Of a stretch of DNA of 64,000 nt, positions 33,217 to 43,083 are shown piece after piece (within the stretch, counting starts at the first letter, position 1; each line of letters opens with the position of its first letter). Where the stretch lies: assembly GCA_963924555.1 (NCBI GenBank), contig OZ004594.1, positions 4,061,563 through 4,125,562 on the forward strand. The letters are read 5' to 3'. Both the position numbers and the translations under genes were made by a program. A model generated the notes under the pieces. It was not told the origin of the DNA. It was given only the letters and a program-made list of their open reading frames with translations, and searched no databases. This stretch comes from Crambe crambe. Its lineage: Eukaryota > Porifera > Demospongiae > Poecilosclerida > Crambeidae.

Positions 33217-33866
33217 ACATGGGTGTGGCCGTGTTGGGGTGAAAGGTTAAACCAGGACTTGAAAAAAATTCTAAGTCAGAAGTACGTCCAAAAAAAAAAT
33301 TAGCCCGGTCCGGTCCGTGTTTTAGCATAGATATATTATTATTACACGGAACAGGATTGGAAACTCCCCAAATTCGCGGACTATCCGTGCCATAGCGCGC
33401 GCGGCCTGCTATGCTCACAATATGCGGCCTAGTTATACATGGGTGTGGCCGTGTTGGGGTGAAAGGTTAAACCAGGACTTGAAAAAAATTCTAAGTCAGA
33501 AGTACGTCCAAAAAAAAAATTAGCCCGGTCCGGTCCGTGTTTTAGCATAGATATATTATTACACGGAACAGGATTGGAAACTCCCCAAATTCGCGGACTA
33601 TCCGTGCCATAGCGCGCGCGGCCTGCTATGCTCACAATATGCGGCCTAGTTATACATGGGTGTGGCCGTGTTGGGGTGAAAGGTTAAACCAGGACTTGAA
33701 AAAAATTCTAAGTCAGAAGTACGTCCAAAAAAAAAATTAGCCCGGTGCGGTCCGTGTTTTAGCATAGATATATTACACGGAACAGGATTGGAAACTCCCC
33801 AAATTCGCGGACTATCCGTGCCATAGCGCGCGCGGCCTGCTATGCTCACAATATGCGGCCTAGTTA
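33217..33866. repeat. Three-copy tandem array, unit about 216-220 bp
   Basis: Copies begin with ACATGGGTGTGGCCGTGTTG at 33217, 33437 and 33653 and end GCGGCCTAGTTA. They are almost identical; the clearest difference is a (ATT)n stretch that loses one unit per copy (three, two, one). Each copy contains CATAGATATATTA...CACGGAACAGGATTGG, the same type of sequence as the element ends nearby. A related inverted fragment is at about 30360-30470. Confidence 0.92.
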
Positions 33867-35118
33867 ATCTTTCAGCACAGGTGGTGGCTCTGTTATAAGT
33901 CAAACAGGCTTCTTTATAATCTAGCTACGTAGCTATCTGAAAGATAGTCTTCTTATAGAGAAAAACACAAACAGGACTGATATTTTTTGGAGTTGCTGTT
34001 TGCTGACTTGGATGATGATAGGAAGAGGTGGATGCACAAAATGTGGGGTTATTCTGTGACTTGTACAATACGAGTACACATTTTAAATGCTCACCCTTAT
34101 ATCATTCTCTGATATCCCACTGAAATTCAAACATTCCCTTCTTGCTCTTCTGATCTTTAAGCTGATCATGGTGCACGACCCAGCAATGGCCCAGTAATCT
34201 GCCTCTGACTTTGCAGGCAGAAATTGCTTCCACTCTCTTCTTTCACTGGTTATATCTCACATTTTGTAAGGTGAGGCAATTATTAGTTGTAATGAACTGC
34301 ACTGCCCACTCCCTGGGTATACTGGACTGTGATCTTGTCAGCATGGTGTATAAACTCTTGGCAGAGGAGCTCAGTAGATGGAATGTGGGATTTGGATAAT
34401 CAGAGATGTGTCATCTTCTCTTCCTCTCGTGGTTCTTCCTTGTATCAAATATCAATTTTCTTCTAGCTACTCATCCTTGTCTAATGATATGCCTAGCTAG
34501 CTAGCTATTTTCATGACAATTTTATAGTGCACAACATTGTACTTCGAAGTTCTACTCGTTTCATTCCAATAGTAATGCTGTTACTGCTTCCATACATATT
34601 CAAATGAACATACATTTCTCTTATTTTCATAGTGTTTTTGTTACACAAAGTAATGTACCAAATTTATATAAAATATGACCATTAAACAAGTTATAACAGA
34701 ATTCATGCATAAGAAAGTCATTTAATCCAGTAGTTCATACCTCAATGCATGCAATTTATACTTGCTAAAACTTTAATGCTATCTCCTAACTAGAGAAAAT
34801 GTGACACAAAACATTTCAGCCATGAAGTAAGGTCACTAAACAGTCCTCCAACTCTGTATGGTTACTGCTTTCTCACCTACAATAAGGAAAGATGATCGTG
34901 GTAAGTTCCGTGCATGTTTCACGGACAGTCCTGGCCTAGCAAACTGTAGCACGCTTTGCAAAAACCACAAAACCACAAGACAGAGCGTCTACAATATCGC
35001 CTAAAACCATGGCAACGGAGCGAAAATGCTATGGCAAAGATTGTCCGTTTACAATTATATTAGGCCTATGGGCGCACGTGACGAGTTTCCAATCTTGTTC
35101 CGTGTAATATATCTATGG
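33762..35118. mobile_element. Probable non-autonomous element between inverted CATAGATATATTACACGGAA ends
   Basis: The third array copy provides CATAGATATATTACACGGAA then CAGGATTGGAAACTC at 33763. The reverse complement (GAGTTTCCAATCTTGTTCCG then TGTAATATATCTATGG) is at about 35080-35118. Between them I see no gene; one 62-codon frame at 34211-34399 has no recognisable domain. The ends are similar in layout to those of 27283-28394. Confidence 0.6.
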
Positions 35119-35261
35119 TTTTAGTCAGACCCCATGCAACTCCCGCACAGCCTGTATAGCCACCGAAATGCTGGAGGTTACTAAAAATAGATCGCGGTTT
35201 CGCGTCACGTTTCGTCACTACTACTACGCGCGCCCACGAACAGCTGCAGCTGTTACACAGC

Positions 35262-36665
35262 ATGGCTGAGGCAAACTTCTTTGTTTATGACCAGGAATTG
35301 GAGGAAGAGATAGAAATGGACACCATAATTTTTTTAGAAGAAGATATTGAGGTTGAAGAACAGATGGCTAGGGAAATGAGCATGGATGATCCAGAGGATA
35401 ACACTGGTAGCTATAATAATTTGCACGAACACAACATAAACACAACAACTAGCTATAGGTTCATCCTTCCATAGGTTCTTCAGTCATCAAATCACCTTCT
35501 GGACCTGGACCTTCCATACCTGCACCTTCTGTACCTGCAAAGAAAAAAAAAAGAGACTGCTAAGGAAAGAAGAGCGTAGCCTGGTACAAAATATTAATAC
35601 GGCAGCAGTAGAATTACACGTAAAAAGATCAGTACCCCCTGGTCTCGTATCATCCTTACGTATTTCCTGAGCGTAAGAGATTTTGGGATTCTATTACTGA
35701 CTCTGAACAGCTTAAAACCTTTATAGGACACCTTGTTGACAAGTATATTTCACTTTATGAGAAGTACAGTAAAGAGAAGGATAAATACACCAATCTGTAC
35801 CTTGCCTGGCTCGAAGTTATTAGAAATTTTACTTGTAAATCACAACAGACACAATCTACCAAGGCAGAGTGGACACCAGTATTAGCTAAGCATGACACTA
35901 CAGTGTCAGACAGTGTTCAATCCACAGTACTAGCCAGTATACTCCATGCTGTCCAAGAAGAAATTCAGTTGCAAATGGCTAACCATATTGAATCACTAAC
36001 AGAAGGACCAGCCTTAACTACAGAAAAGCCATCTGATCACACAGCCCTTTATAGAATCTCAGGGTGGGCTTTAAAATCAGCTATAGACTACCGAACAAAA
36101 TATAAAACAGTAAAATCAGAGGATGAACTTCAACTGCTTAAAGCATTGAAGCAATCACAAGTTTCCAAGACAACATTACCAGCTGGTGCTCAATATTTGG
36201 ATCGTGGAGGCCTAACATTCATGAAGCCCGAATTCTTGCCATGGATATGTGAAATTGAAGAGAGCATAAAAAAAAATTTAAATCAAAGGGGGTACCAAAA
36301 GTATGGAAAACACATCTTCAGGGTAAGTGAATGTATGTACTTACTCAATACGTACACTCACATTCTTTGTATACATTCAGGTTACAAGGGATAGTGTCGT
36401 ATCAGATGCACTATTGCTACAACATTTCAGTAATGCAGTTGATGGTGTACTTCCAACTGCAACTACTGAAGTAATTACAAGAGTCCATGGAATCTTATTA
36501 ACAAAGATGTACAATGCAAGAAGCAATGAATTCTTGCGCTCAATTGGAAAAATTGAATGCTTCAGAAAAAATAGGGCAGTAGATGTGAATATTGGCTTAA
36601 GAGACAAACTTAAGTCATATGCAGCTGACAAACAGTCCAGTACTGTAACAACTTCAAATAAATAG
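35262..36665 (+). CDS. Transposon accessory protein, unknown family
   Basis: The clear coding exons are 35633-36322 and 36381-36665, joined in phase 0 across a 58 bp intron (agg/gtaagt, ttcag/gtt). They encode about 325 residues with a charged N-terminal helix (EKYSKEKDKYTNLYLAWLEV), LDRGGLTFMKPEFLPW in the middle and ITRVHGILLTKMYNARSNEF near the end. An acidic 5' exon (35262-35406, MAEANFFVYDQELEEEIEMD) is probable, followed by a Pro/Ser and Lys-rich exon after 35474 whose frame is uncertain at a poly-A tract. No catalytic motif is visible. Its position inside the TIRs and its convergence on the transposase suggest a role in transposition; that is inference. Confidence 0.68.
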
Positions 36666-36711
36666 TCACTCTCATACTCACAGTTCATATTTATCATCAT
36701 CTGATCACCTT

Positions 36712-39700
36712 TCATTTTTTAAAACACTCACCACTTTTTGTAACTGATTTCCGTCTGAATTGTGATTGCCATATGTTAAGGGGTGTGTCCCAATAGTCAT
36801 CCTTTGGCTTAGTGCCCACTACCTGTCGTCTAGTGAGCAATACAGCTTTAGCACTTTCATAGCTGTGCCCTGTAAGGTTGCCACTAGTTCTGTGCTTCAG
36901 TTGGCCAAATAGTGTCTCAACACCACTACCATTCACTCTCCTAGGATTAATGTGGTGCCCAGGATGACTAGATAAAAAGTCTTTCACCAGTCCACGAAAT
37001 CCATAAACTGTCACACGAAGAAGATTCCAAGTCTATGTATACAGGGCACACACATACAATGGTGTACTATACGATGGGCATTAAATAGAACATTAGGATT
37101 GCTAAAATACATACCTGCCATGCAATAAACCTTTTACTATCAACTCCATCATCAAACTCCCCAGAAGATACCAGTTCCTCTGCCCAGTCCTTGAAATATT
37201 GAAACCCTTCATCCAAGCGCTGAATCCCAGTGCCTTCATAATCAAAGAAACGGGTCTTCGATCCAAGGAGCGTCTGTTCAAATATCCAACCAGGTATTTC
37301 GTTGTGGCCAATACTTCTTGACGCTCTGGGCCTGTGCAGTTTGTTGCAAATTCTAACAATTCACTGATGACTTCATCTTGCTACAGTGGGAGAGAACACA
37401 TGGTGGTATTTAAATACACTACTTGCAGTGAAAATCGAAGTATATTTTCCATTCTACATAATTATGTATGTACACGCAACACACAACCCTGATGCATATA
37501 TGCACCTGCATAACTTTTGAAGGCATGACATTCAACCGCGTCCATGAATCTCTCACAATAAAACTCTCCTTCAGTTTAGGAACTCTTGTCACCTACCCAG
37601 CTTGAATGTGTTCCACCTCCCTCTGATACAGGTCTTGAATTGATTGCCATCCAAATTCAATGCCATTCGTCTCCAAAGACCTTGTCCCTCCTGTCCCCCG
37701 AGGCCGAGATTGGAAGAGCACTGATACCATGTTCTTTAGCTGCCAATAACGGTCACCAATATTAGTAAACACAGAGTGCAAAGATTCTAATTATTACCTG
37801 GTGACTAGGACAAATCACAAAGTGTACCCGGCAATCAGTATAAGGATTCACAAACCATGTCTTCACCATGAATCTGTCACTTTCAGAAACACTCAGTTTA
37901 AACCTAAATAAAGTATCATACATGTAGTCATAAGTGTTTTATTAACTAAGGATTTCACCCACCCATATGCTTTGCGATCAGCACCTGTCATCACCTTGAT
38001 CATACTGAGATTTGAAGATGCTCCATCACATACAATAGCACATGTTTCGAATCCACATTTGTGAAACTTGAACATAGCATCCATTACTGTTGGTAACAGA
38101 AATGTGTGATCTGCAGTCTCCTCACTGGTGTAATGAGGGCTAATTATATCCACCTATAGGTTCATAAGTACAGATTTTCTTAAAATAAGATAATAAGTTT
38201 ACCTCTGAGGTCAGGTCTCGCCATAGGGTCTGCAACACATAAGAAGTCTTTTTTTGGCGAAACTCTGGGTCAATACTCTTGTACACATCACATAATGAAC
38301 TCAATTCCTCGTGAGACATGCAGTGGCCTATGAACTTCTGGTTCCTGCTGCTCCATACAAGTCTGACTCCCACCTAAATAAAATAAAGTAATTATGCTCA
38401 CAGTAACACAATCCCACCCACCTTGACCTCGTCAATGATAAGGACTCCATCTCCAGTAGGCAAAACTTCACGAGTTACTTCATCATCTGCAGTAAAAATC
38501 TAGCTACCAAAGTGTCCAACTGATCAGAGGGATGGCCACATGTATCTCAGGGAGTCTTGTTTGGACAATTTAAGTGACTGGGGTACACATTAAAGCGTGT
38601 TCACTATAAATCCTATGCACTTTCATTACCTGTTTGATTGGTCTTTCTTTTCTTTTTTTCTTCCAAAGCACGCCTCTTCTCCTCAACCATCACCAGGTAC
38701 TGTCTTCTTTCCTGCTCTAACCGATCCATACACTCTCCAGTATCTTCAACATTAGCACCTACATAGTGCTTTAGGGTACACACAGATGTGGAGCTGCAAT
38801 AGCTTAAAACTTCTCAAGCCTTCATAAGCTGCAGGGCTCCTAGTATACACTGCAAGTGCTGCAAATAAATATGCTATAGTACACTGTTCAAGAGCCATGC
38901 TGATGTATTACTTCTCTACCCAATGGCATTCCACCGGTTCCCCTTCTTGCCAGTAACTATGTGTGCAAAAACCAGTCACATACTTATTAATCAATGCACA
39001 TCATTAGTAGGTATGTAACACACCTGAATTTGCCTGGTCTTTCGCATAATCCAATCGTTCTACCACATCTTCCTCCCATGCTGTACGTAAAATGTTATTC
39101 TCTTCACCAAAGTCATCTCCACGAGAACAAATTTCTTCAATCACTTTGGAATCTCTTTGGTGAATTGCACGCACGGTTTCCAGGAGTTCATCATGTTGCT
39201 TGTCGTTCATCTCACAAGTAAATCGGTTGCAGCCAGCTAGCTTTGCAGCCAGGTTTCTCCGGTCCTTTGCTATCCGTGACACTCTTCTCATCTGACTCTC
39301 AGGTGACAAGTATTTCAGTGGGTAATTTGAATCAGGTCGAAGCCTGGATAACCGGTCCACATTTTCACTCTTTTGAACCAGCTGTCTAATATCATGGGTT
39401 AGCCACCTACATGGTGTACAGGTGTCTCGAAGGGGACTACCATGTGGGTGCTTAGCATTAGATGGAACATGCCACAGCATACATTTCAGTGCATCCATCC
39501 TATTAAAGGGAAGGCCCCACTCCCGCAAATTTTTTGTTTTGAAGCGAATTTCAGTACGAGGATAGTTACTAATTCCAGGGCAAAGCTTGTACTCTGACGT
39601 TGAAAGCTGGTCCAAGTATGGCTTTAGTATTTCAAAAGAATATACACCACTGGTGACAGTATGAAACCAAACTTGCCACTTATACAAAATTGAGTCATCA

Positions 39701-40135
39701 TGAGCATAAATACAGAGACGAGGATTTTGTAAAGGCCCAAATTCTGAAGAGACAGTTACAGCCCTATAAGGAGTATAAACAATAATGTTCAGCAGTATCC
39801 CTCTAGAAGAATCAATAATATTATGATAGCGTGTTAGGGTTATTTTTATAGTACCTTGATACGACTATCCACTCTTGACCTTGTTCTACATTCAGTGTTG
39901 AATACTGCTCTTTCACCAACTGGAAGATTGAGCCTAGTTCCACCGTTGAACTTGAGGCAAACTTCGACAACAACTTCTGACCGGTTAAGGTAGAAATAGG
40001 CGAATCCCTCTGCAGTCGCTTGTACTTCCTCAGCACATTCCTTGCAGCAAGCTGTGTTGGAGTTCTTGGACTGGCACGCCTGGAAGGTGACTCCATATAT
40101 GGCCATCTCTCTATAGTACTAGTACAGTACGTCAT
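36712..40135 (-). pseudogene. Decayed RNase-H-fold transposase (P-element-superfamily-like)
   Basis: Multi-exon on the - strand. The N-terminal exon 40135-39857 starts MTYCTSTIERWPYMESP. The long exon 39790-39025 includes CTPCRWLTHDIRQL and LSPESQMRRVSRIAKDRRNL, a basic coiled region common in these transposases. Then come LIIDEVKV (about 38400-38450), VCDGASSNLSMIKVMTG (about 37980-38030), CRVHFVICPSHQ, and GVETLFGQLKHRTSGN (about 36890-36930), which supply plausible D, D and E catalytic residues. Damage: an in-frame TAG at 37593-37595 with the frame continuing beyond it, an apparent shift near 38800, and another within 37130-37290. The family assignment is tentative; a PHIS/KDZ-like relative is an alternative. 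Confidence 0.72.
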
Positions 40136-40217
40136 GATGCATAGCGCGCTGAAATCTATTTTTAGTAACCTCCAGCATTTCGGTGGCTATACAGGCTGTA
40201 TAGGAGTTCGAGTTGCA

Positions 40218-41640
40218 TGCCCTGGCGGGTCGATACGCCCTTCATAACACCGAAGTGCCTGGGGCTGGCTACGCCGCCAGACTAGGCCGGGGGCATCAGA
40301 GGAGGTCCGACACCCGGCTGGCCTGGGTCACGGCCGTTTGCCGGTGGCATTTACACTAAATTAGATACGTGTAAATAATTACGGTATTGCATGCTCAATC
40401 TGCACATAGCAACGGTTAAGAACGCTAAGTAGTACGTTGTTATGGCTGCCTTTCCTCTTTTTGTGCCTAAATAAATTATAAGATGCCTTTATTCTGAGTA
40501 AGCCACACCTGTGGAGAGCCCCAATAACTATTGCGCATAAATTCTTGGCTTCTTGTGATAACTGGGCATCCCATCAACACATGGAGCTAATCTTCAATAA
40601 TTGAAGGTGGTTACTTTTAAAGCCCACAGCATTGTTCCAGAAGTTTTGCCATTAGTTCAGTAGATGCAATAGTGAAGTAGACACTTGAAATAATCTCCTG
40701 AACCAAATTTCTAAGAGGGTATATTTTTTTAACACAAAATACTGCTGCTTAAATTAATAGCTGTGGACATGATAAATATGTGGTATTTCACACTAAAATA
40801 ATGGAATGATGAGATCCAAACAACACAGTGGGGTCTAATTCTCTCTACATTGAAAGTCTGACTCAATCCAGTTGTGTCACTTCACCTGAACAGAATTAGC
40901 AATAAAAATTATATGACGTCATGATGAAATAAAGTTAACTTACGTTGGTGGGTGATCAATCCACACAGACCACTTCAAGTCAAATCAGAACACACAGGAG
41001 AGTCTACTAACAAACTGTGTAAGAGAATATCTTCTTACATACTGTTACTCCCACATACGAGGTGATCCAATAGGACCGCTCTTGTAATTACATCTCATGC
41101 ATCTATGATCAGCAAAGATCATCTCTAACCAGAATATTTATACAGATATACACTCTAAGGAAACAGTAGCAGTAATAACACTGGAATAACTGGTTCTAAT
41201 TGGTGAAATTAGCACCACTCTACATATCGGCATGACACGCCGATATCACAGTGATGGCATGGAGATCTGTGAAAAAGAATGGTGTCTCAATAATCAGATG
41301 GCTTCTACATAACTACTACGTGGTAGAACACTACCAAAAAGGCTCTCAAAGACTTTAAAATTCATGATAATATCCATTTTATCTGAAATATCATACATAT
41401 TGCATACAGTACTTACCAGGGAGTGATCTCCAAGCAAAAAAATATACCTTCTTAGTGTAAAGTATTACCATACTTCATAAAGATAGACCATTCTAAAAAT
41501 CTTGGAGATGTAGCCTGAAAAACTTCAGGGAGTCAGTTCTAAGCCTCACAAGTTTTTAGTAGTGTCCTAAAGTAAACAGTGCATAACTAAGGCTTCGTTT
41601 GGACTAGAGCCACCACTCTTTCCTCCATCTTGTTATATAA
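40218..41640. other. Intergenic stretch upstream of gene B, no gene seen
   Basis: GC-rich sequence at 40225-40340 gives way to AT-rich sequence. I find no exon with domain similarity, no RNA gene and no convincing repeat. It may hold distal regulatory sequence for gene B. Confidence 0.45.
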
Positions 41641-41680
41641 ACAGCGCATGCCTTAGGCCACTCCCAATGCCCTAAAACAC

Positions 41681-41712
41681 TATATAAAGCATAGTACTAT
41701 AGACCGGAAGTG
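41681..41712 (+). promoter_or_regulatory. Candidate core promoter of gene B: TATA box and ETS-type site
   Basis: TATATAAA at 41681-41688 is followed 15 bp later by ACCGGAAGTG at 41703-41712, a strong ETS/GABP-type site. The inferred start codon is about 220 bp downstream. ETS sites near the start are common in widely expressed genes. Several ATGs, including a minimal ATG-CGT-TAG frame at 41732-41740, occur in the presumed leader, so the transcription start or a leader intron is uncertain. Confidence 0.5.
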
Positions 41713-41930
41713 CTGTTGCTATACTGTTGCTATGCGTTAGAAAAAATTACTTTTTACAAGCTAATACGGATAAAACACCCGTGGGGTACCGGGTGTCAAT
41801 TCAATTCAATACTCACCACGTGATGCTATTTGCTGATACAGCGGATTTACATTCCGTTCGAATATTCCGTATGCCGTGCAAAGGAAGCGTATGCTTTGTG
41901 CTTAGCTAACGGCTATCCACGCCAATCAAG

Positions 41931-43083
41931 ATGTCTGACCATTCAGGAGGAGGTGAAGCCCCTCAAGCTAGTACAAAGTGGAGTTGTAAGGATTGTCACT
42001 ATGAAGATCCTAATTCTCAGCGTACGCCTAATTTTTGTCCCGATTGCGGGGCGAAACAATCGGAAGAAACTGAAACAAAGAAAACTGTCAGCCAGCAACC
42101 AAGTGGAAATCAGACCATAGATCAGATTTCAAGTGAAAATACTTCCCAGAAATTGTTCTGTAAAGAGTGTAATGAAGAATCAATTACCCCGGCAACAAAG
42201 ACGTGCTTGAAATGTGGCAGTGTACAGAATCTCGAGAAAAAAAGTAAAGAGAACATGCAGAGTGATAATGAGCATGCTGTTGATCATACCCAAGAACAGA
42301 GAGATGGCAGTCAGCAGGTTGTCATTGATAATGGCAGTGATCCAGAAGGGAAGGGTCAGCAAATTAATCCTCAGCAAAAGCATGACTGCCATGGCAACCA
42401 AATTGAACCTCACCCTATTCAAGACGGTACTAACCAGAACGACCAGGACAGTGATAATAAGAATCAGACCAATGACAAGCAAAAATCTTTTGCATATGGT
42501 CAAGGTGAAAATGAAGGCTGTGTGGGTGATTCAGATAGAATGGTATGTATATTACTATTTCTGAGCTCAAGTTAATATCATTCATTGTAGGGTGAAGATG
42601 AGAATCTTACTCCAAGAGATGATCAAGAACCAAGTGATGATCAAGAACCAAGTGACAAGGAAAGTGGCGGCAAAGGTGATAATCAGGATGCTACTCCCAC
42701 TCAAAATAAAGAGTCTGGTGGTGATCTTCCACAAAAAATGGATATGGATGGTCAGACCGGCAAGAACCATGTGAGTGATCCTGAAAAAATACCTAGTGAT
42801 AAATCGGAATTACAAGATAATCAAGGCAAAAGTCTTCAAAACAAGAATGGTGCTCAACTTGACAGTAATGAGAATGAATCAGGGGAAGCAAGTTTCCAAG
42901 TTGGACAGGTATTATATTATATAATCACAATATCTTCATCTGACCACTATAATTATGTTGTACCTAGGATGAATCTCGGGTTCTTGTTCCAAAATCTGAA
43001 AGAAAAGATCAAAGTTTAGTGGAAGAAAGTGGAGCAAAGAAAAAGAAAAATAATGATGGTGCTTCTTCTAAGCCTCAAATAAG
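41931..43083 (+). other. Gene B exons 1-3: double zinc ribbon and disordered N-terminus
   Basis: Residues 19-39 form ribbon 1 (CKDC...CPDC, C-x2-C-x13-C-x2-C) and residues 77-95 form ribbon 2 (CKEC...CLKC, C-x2-C-x11-C-x2-C). Human RNF213 starts with one such ribbon, as I recall. The rest of exons 1-3 is low-complexity, with a small internal repeat (DDQEPS twice at about residue 212) and many N, Q, D, S and K. Exon boundaries: donors atg/gtatgt and cag/gtatta, acceptors cattgtag and gtacctag. The third exon ends in phase 2 (ag/gttact). Confidence 0.85.

Larger units (their letters stand above)
35134..40217. mobile_element. 5.1 kb DNA transposon with TIRs and two convergent genes
   Basis: The left end (about 35134-35192: CATGCAACTC, then ACAGCCTGTATAGCCACCGA and on to GGTTACTAAAAATAGAT) is repeated inverted at about 40155-40217. 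A + strand gene (35262-36665) and a - strand transposase (about 36712-40135) converge with only about 46 bp between their stops. The - strand gene encodes an RNase-H-type transposase, so this was an autonomous element; the current copy looks decayed. It lies 16 bp from the end of the element to its left. Confidence 0.88.

Noticed and set aside
39846-40106. Alternative - strand frame (MAIYGVTFQACQSKNS...) as the transposase N-terminus
   Set aside because: Overlaps the frame beginning MTYCTSTIERW; both are open and I cannot separate them with certainty, but the latter starts closer to the TIR and ends at a usable donor (gtacta).
26728-41900. tRNA, rRNA or other structural RNA genes in the intergenic region
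   Set aside because: Scanned by eye for tRNA-like B boxes and cloverleaf-sized hairpins; nothing convincing beyond transposon inverted repeats.
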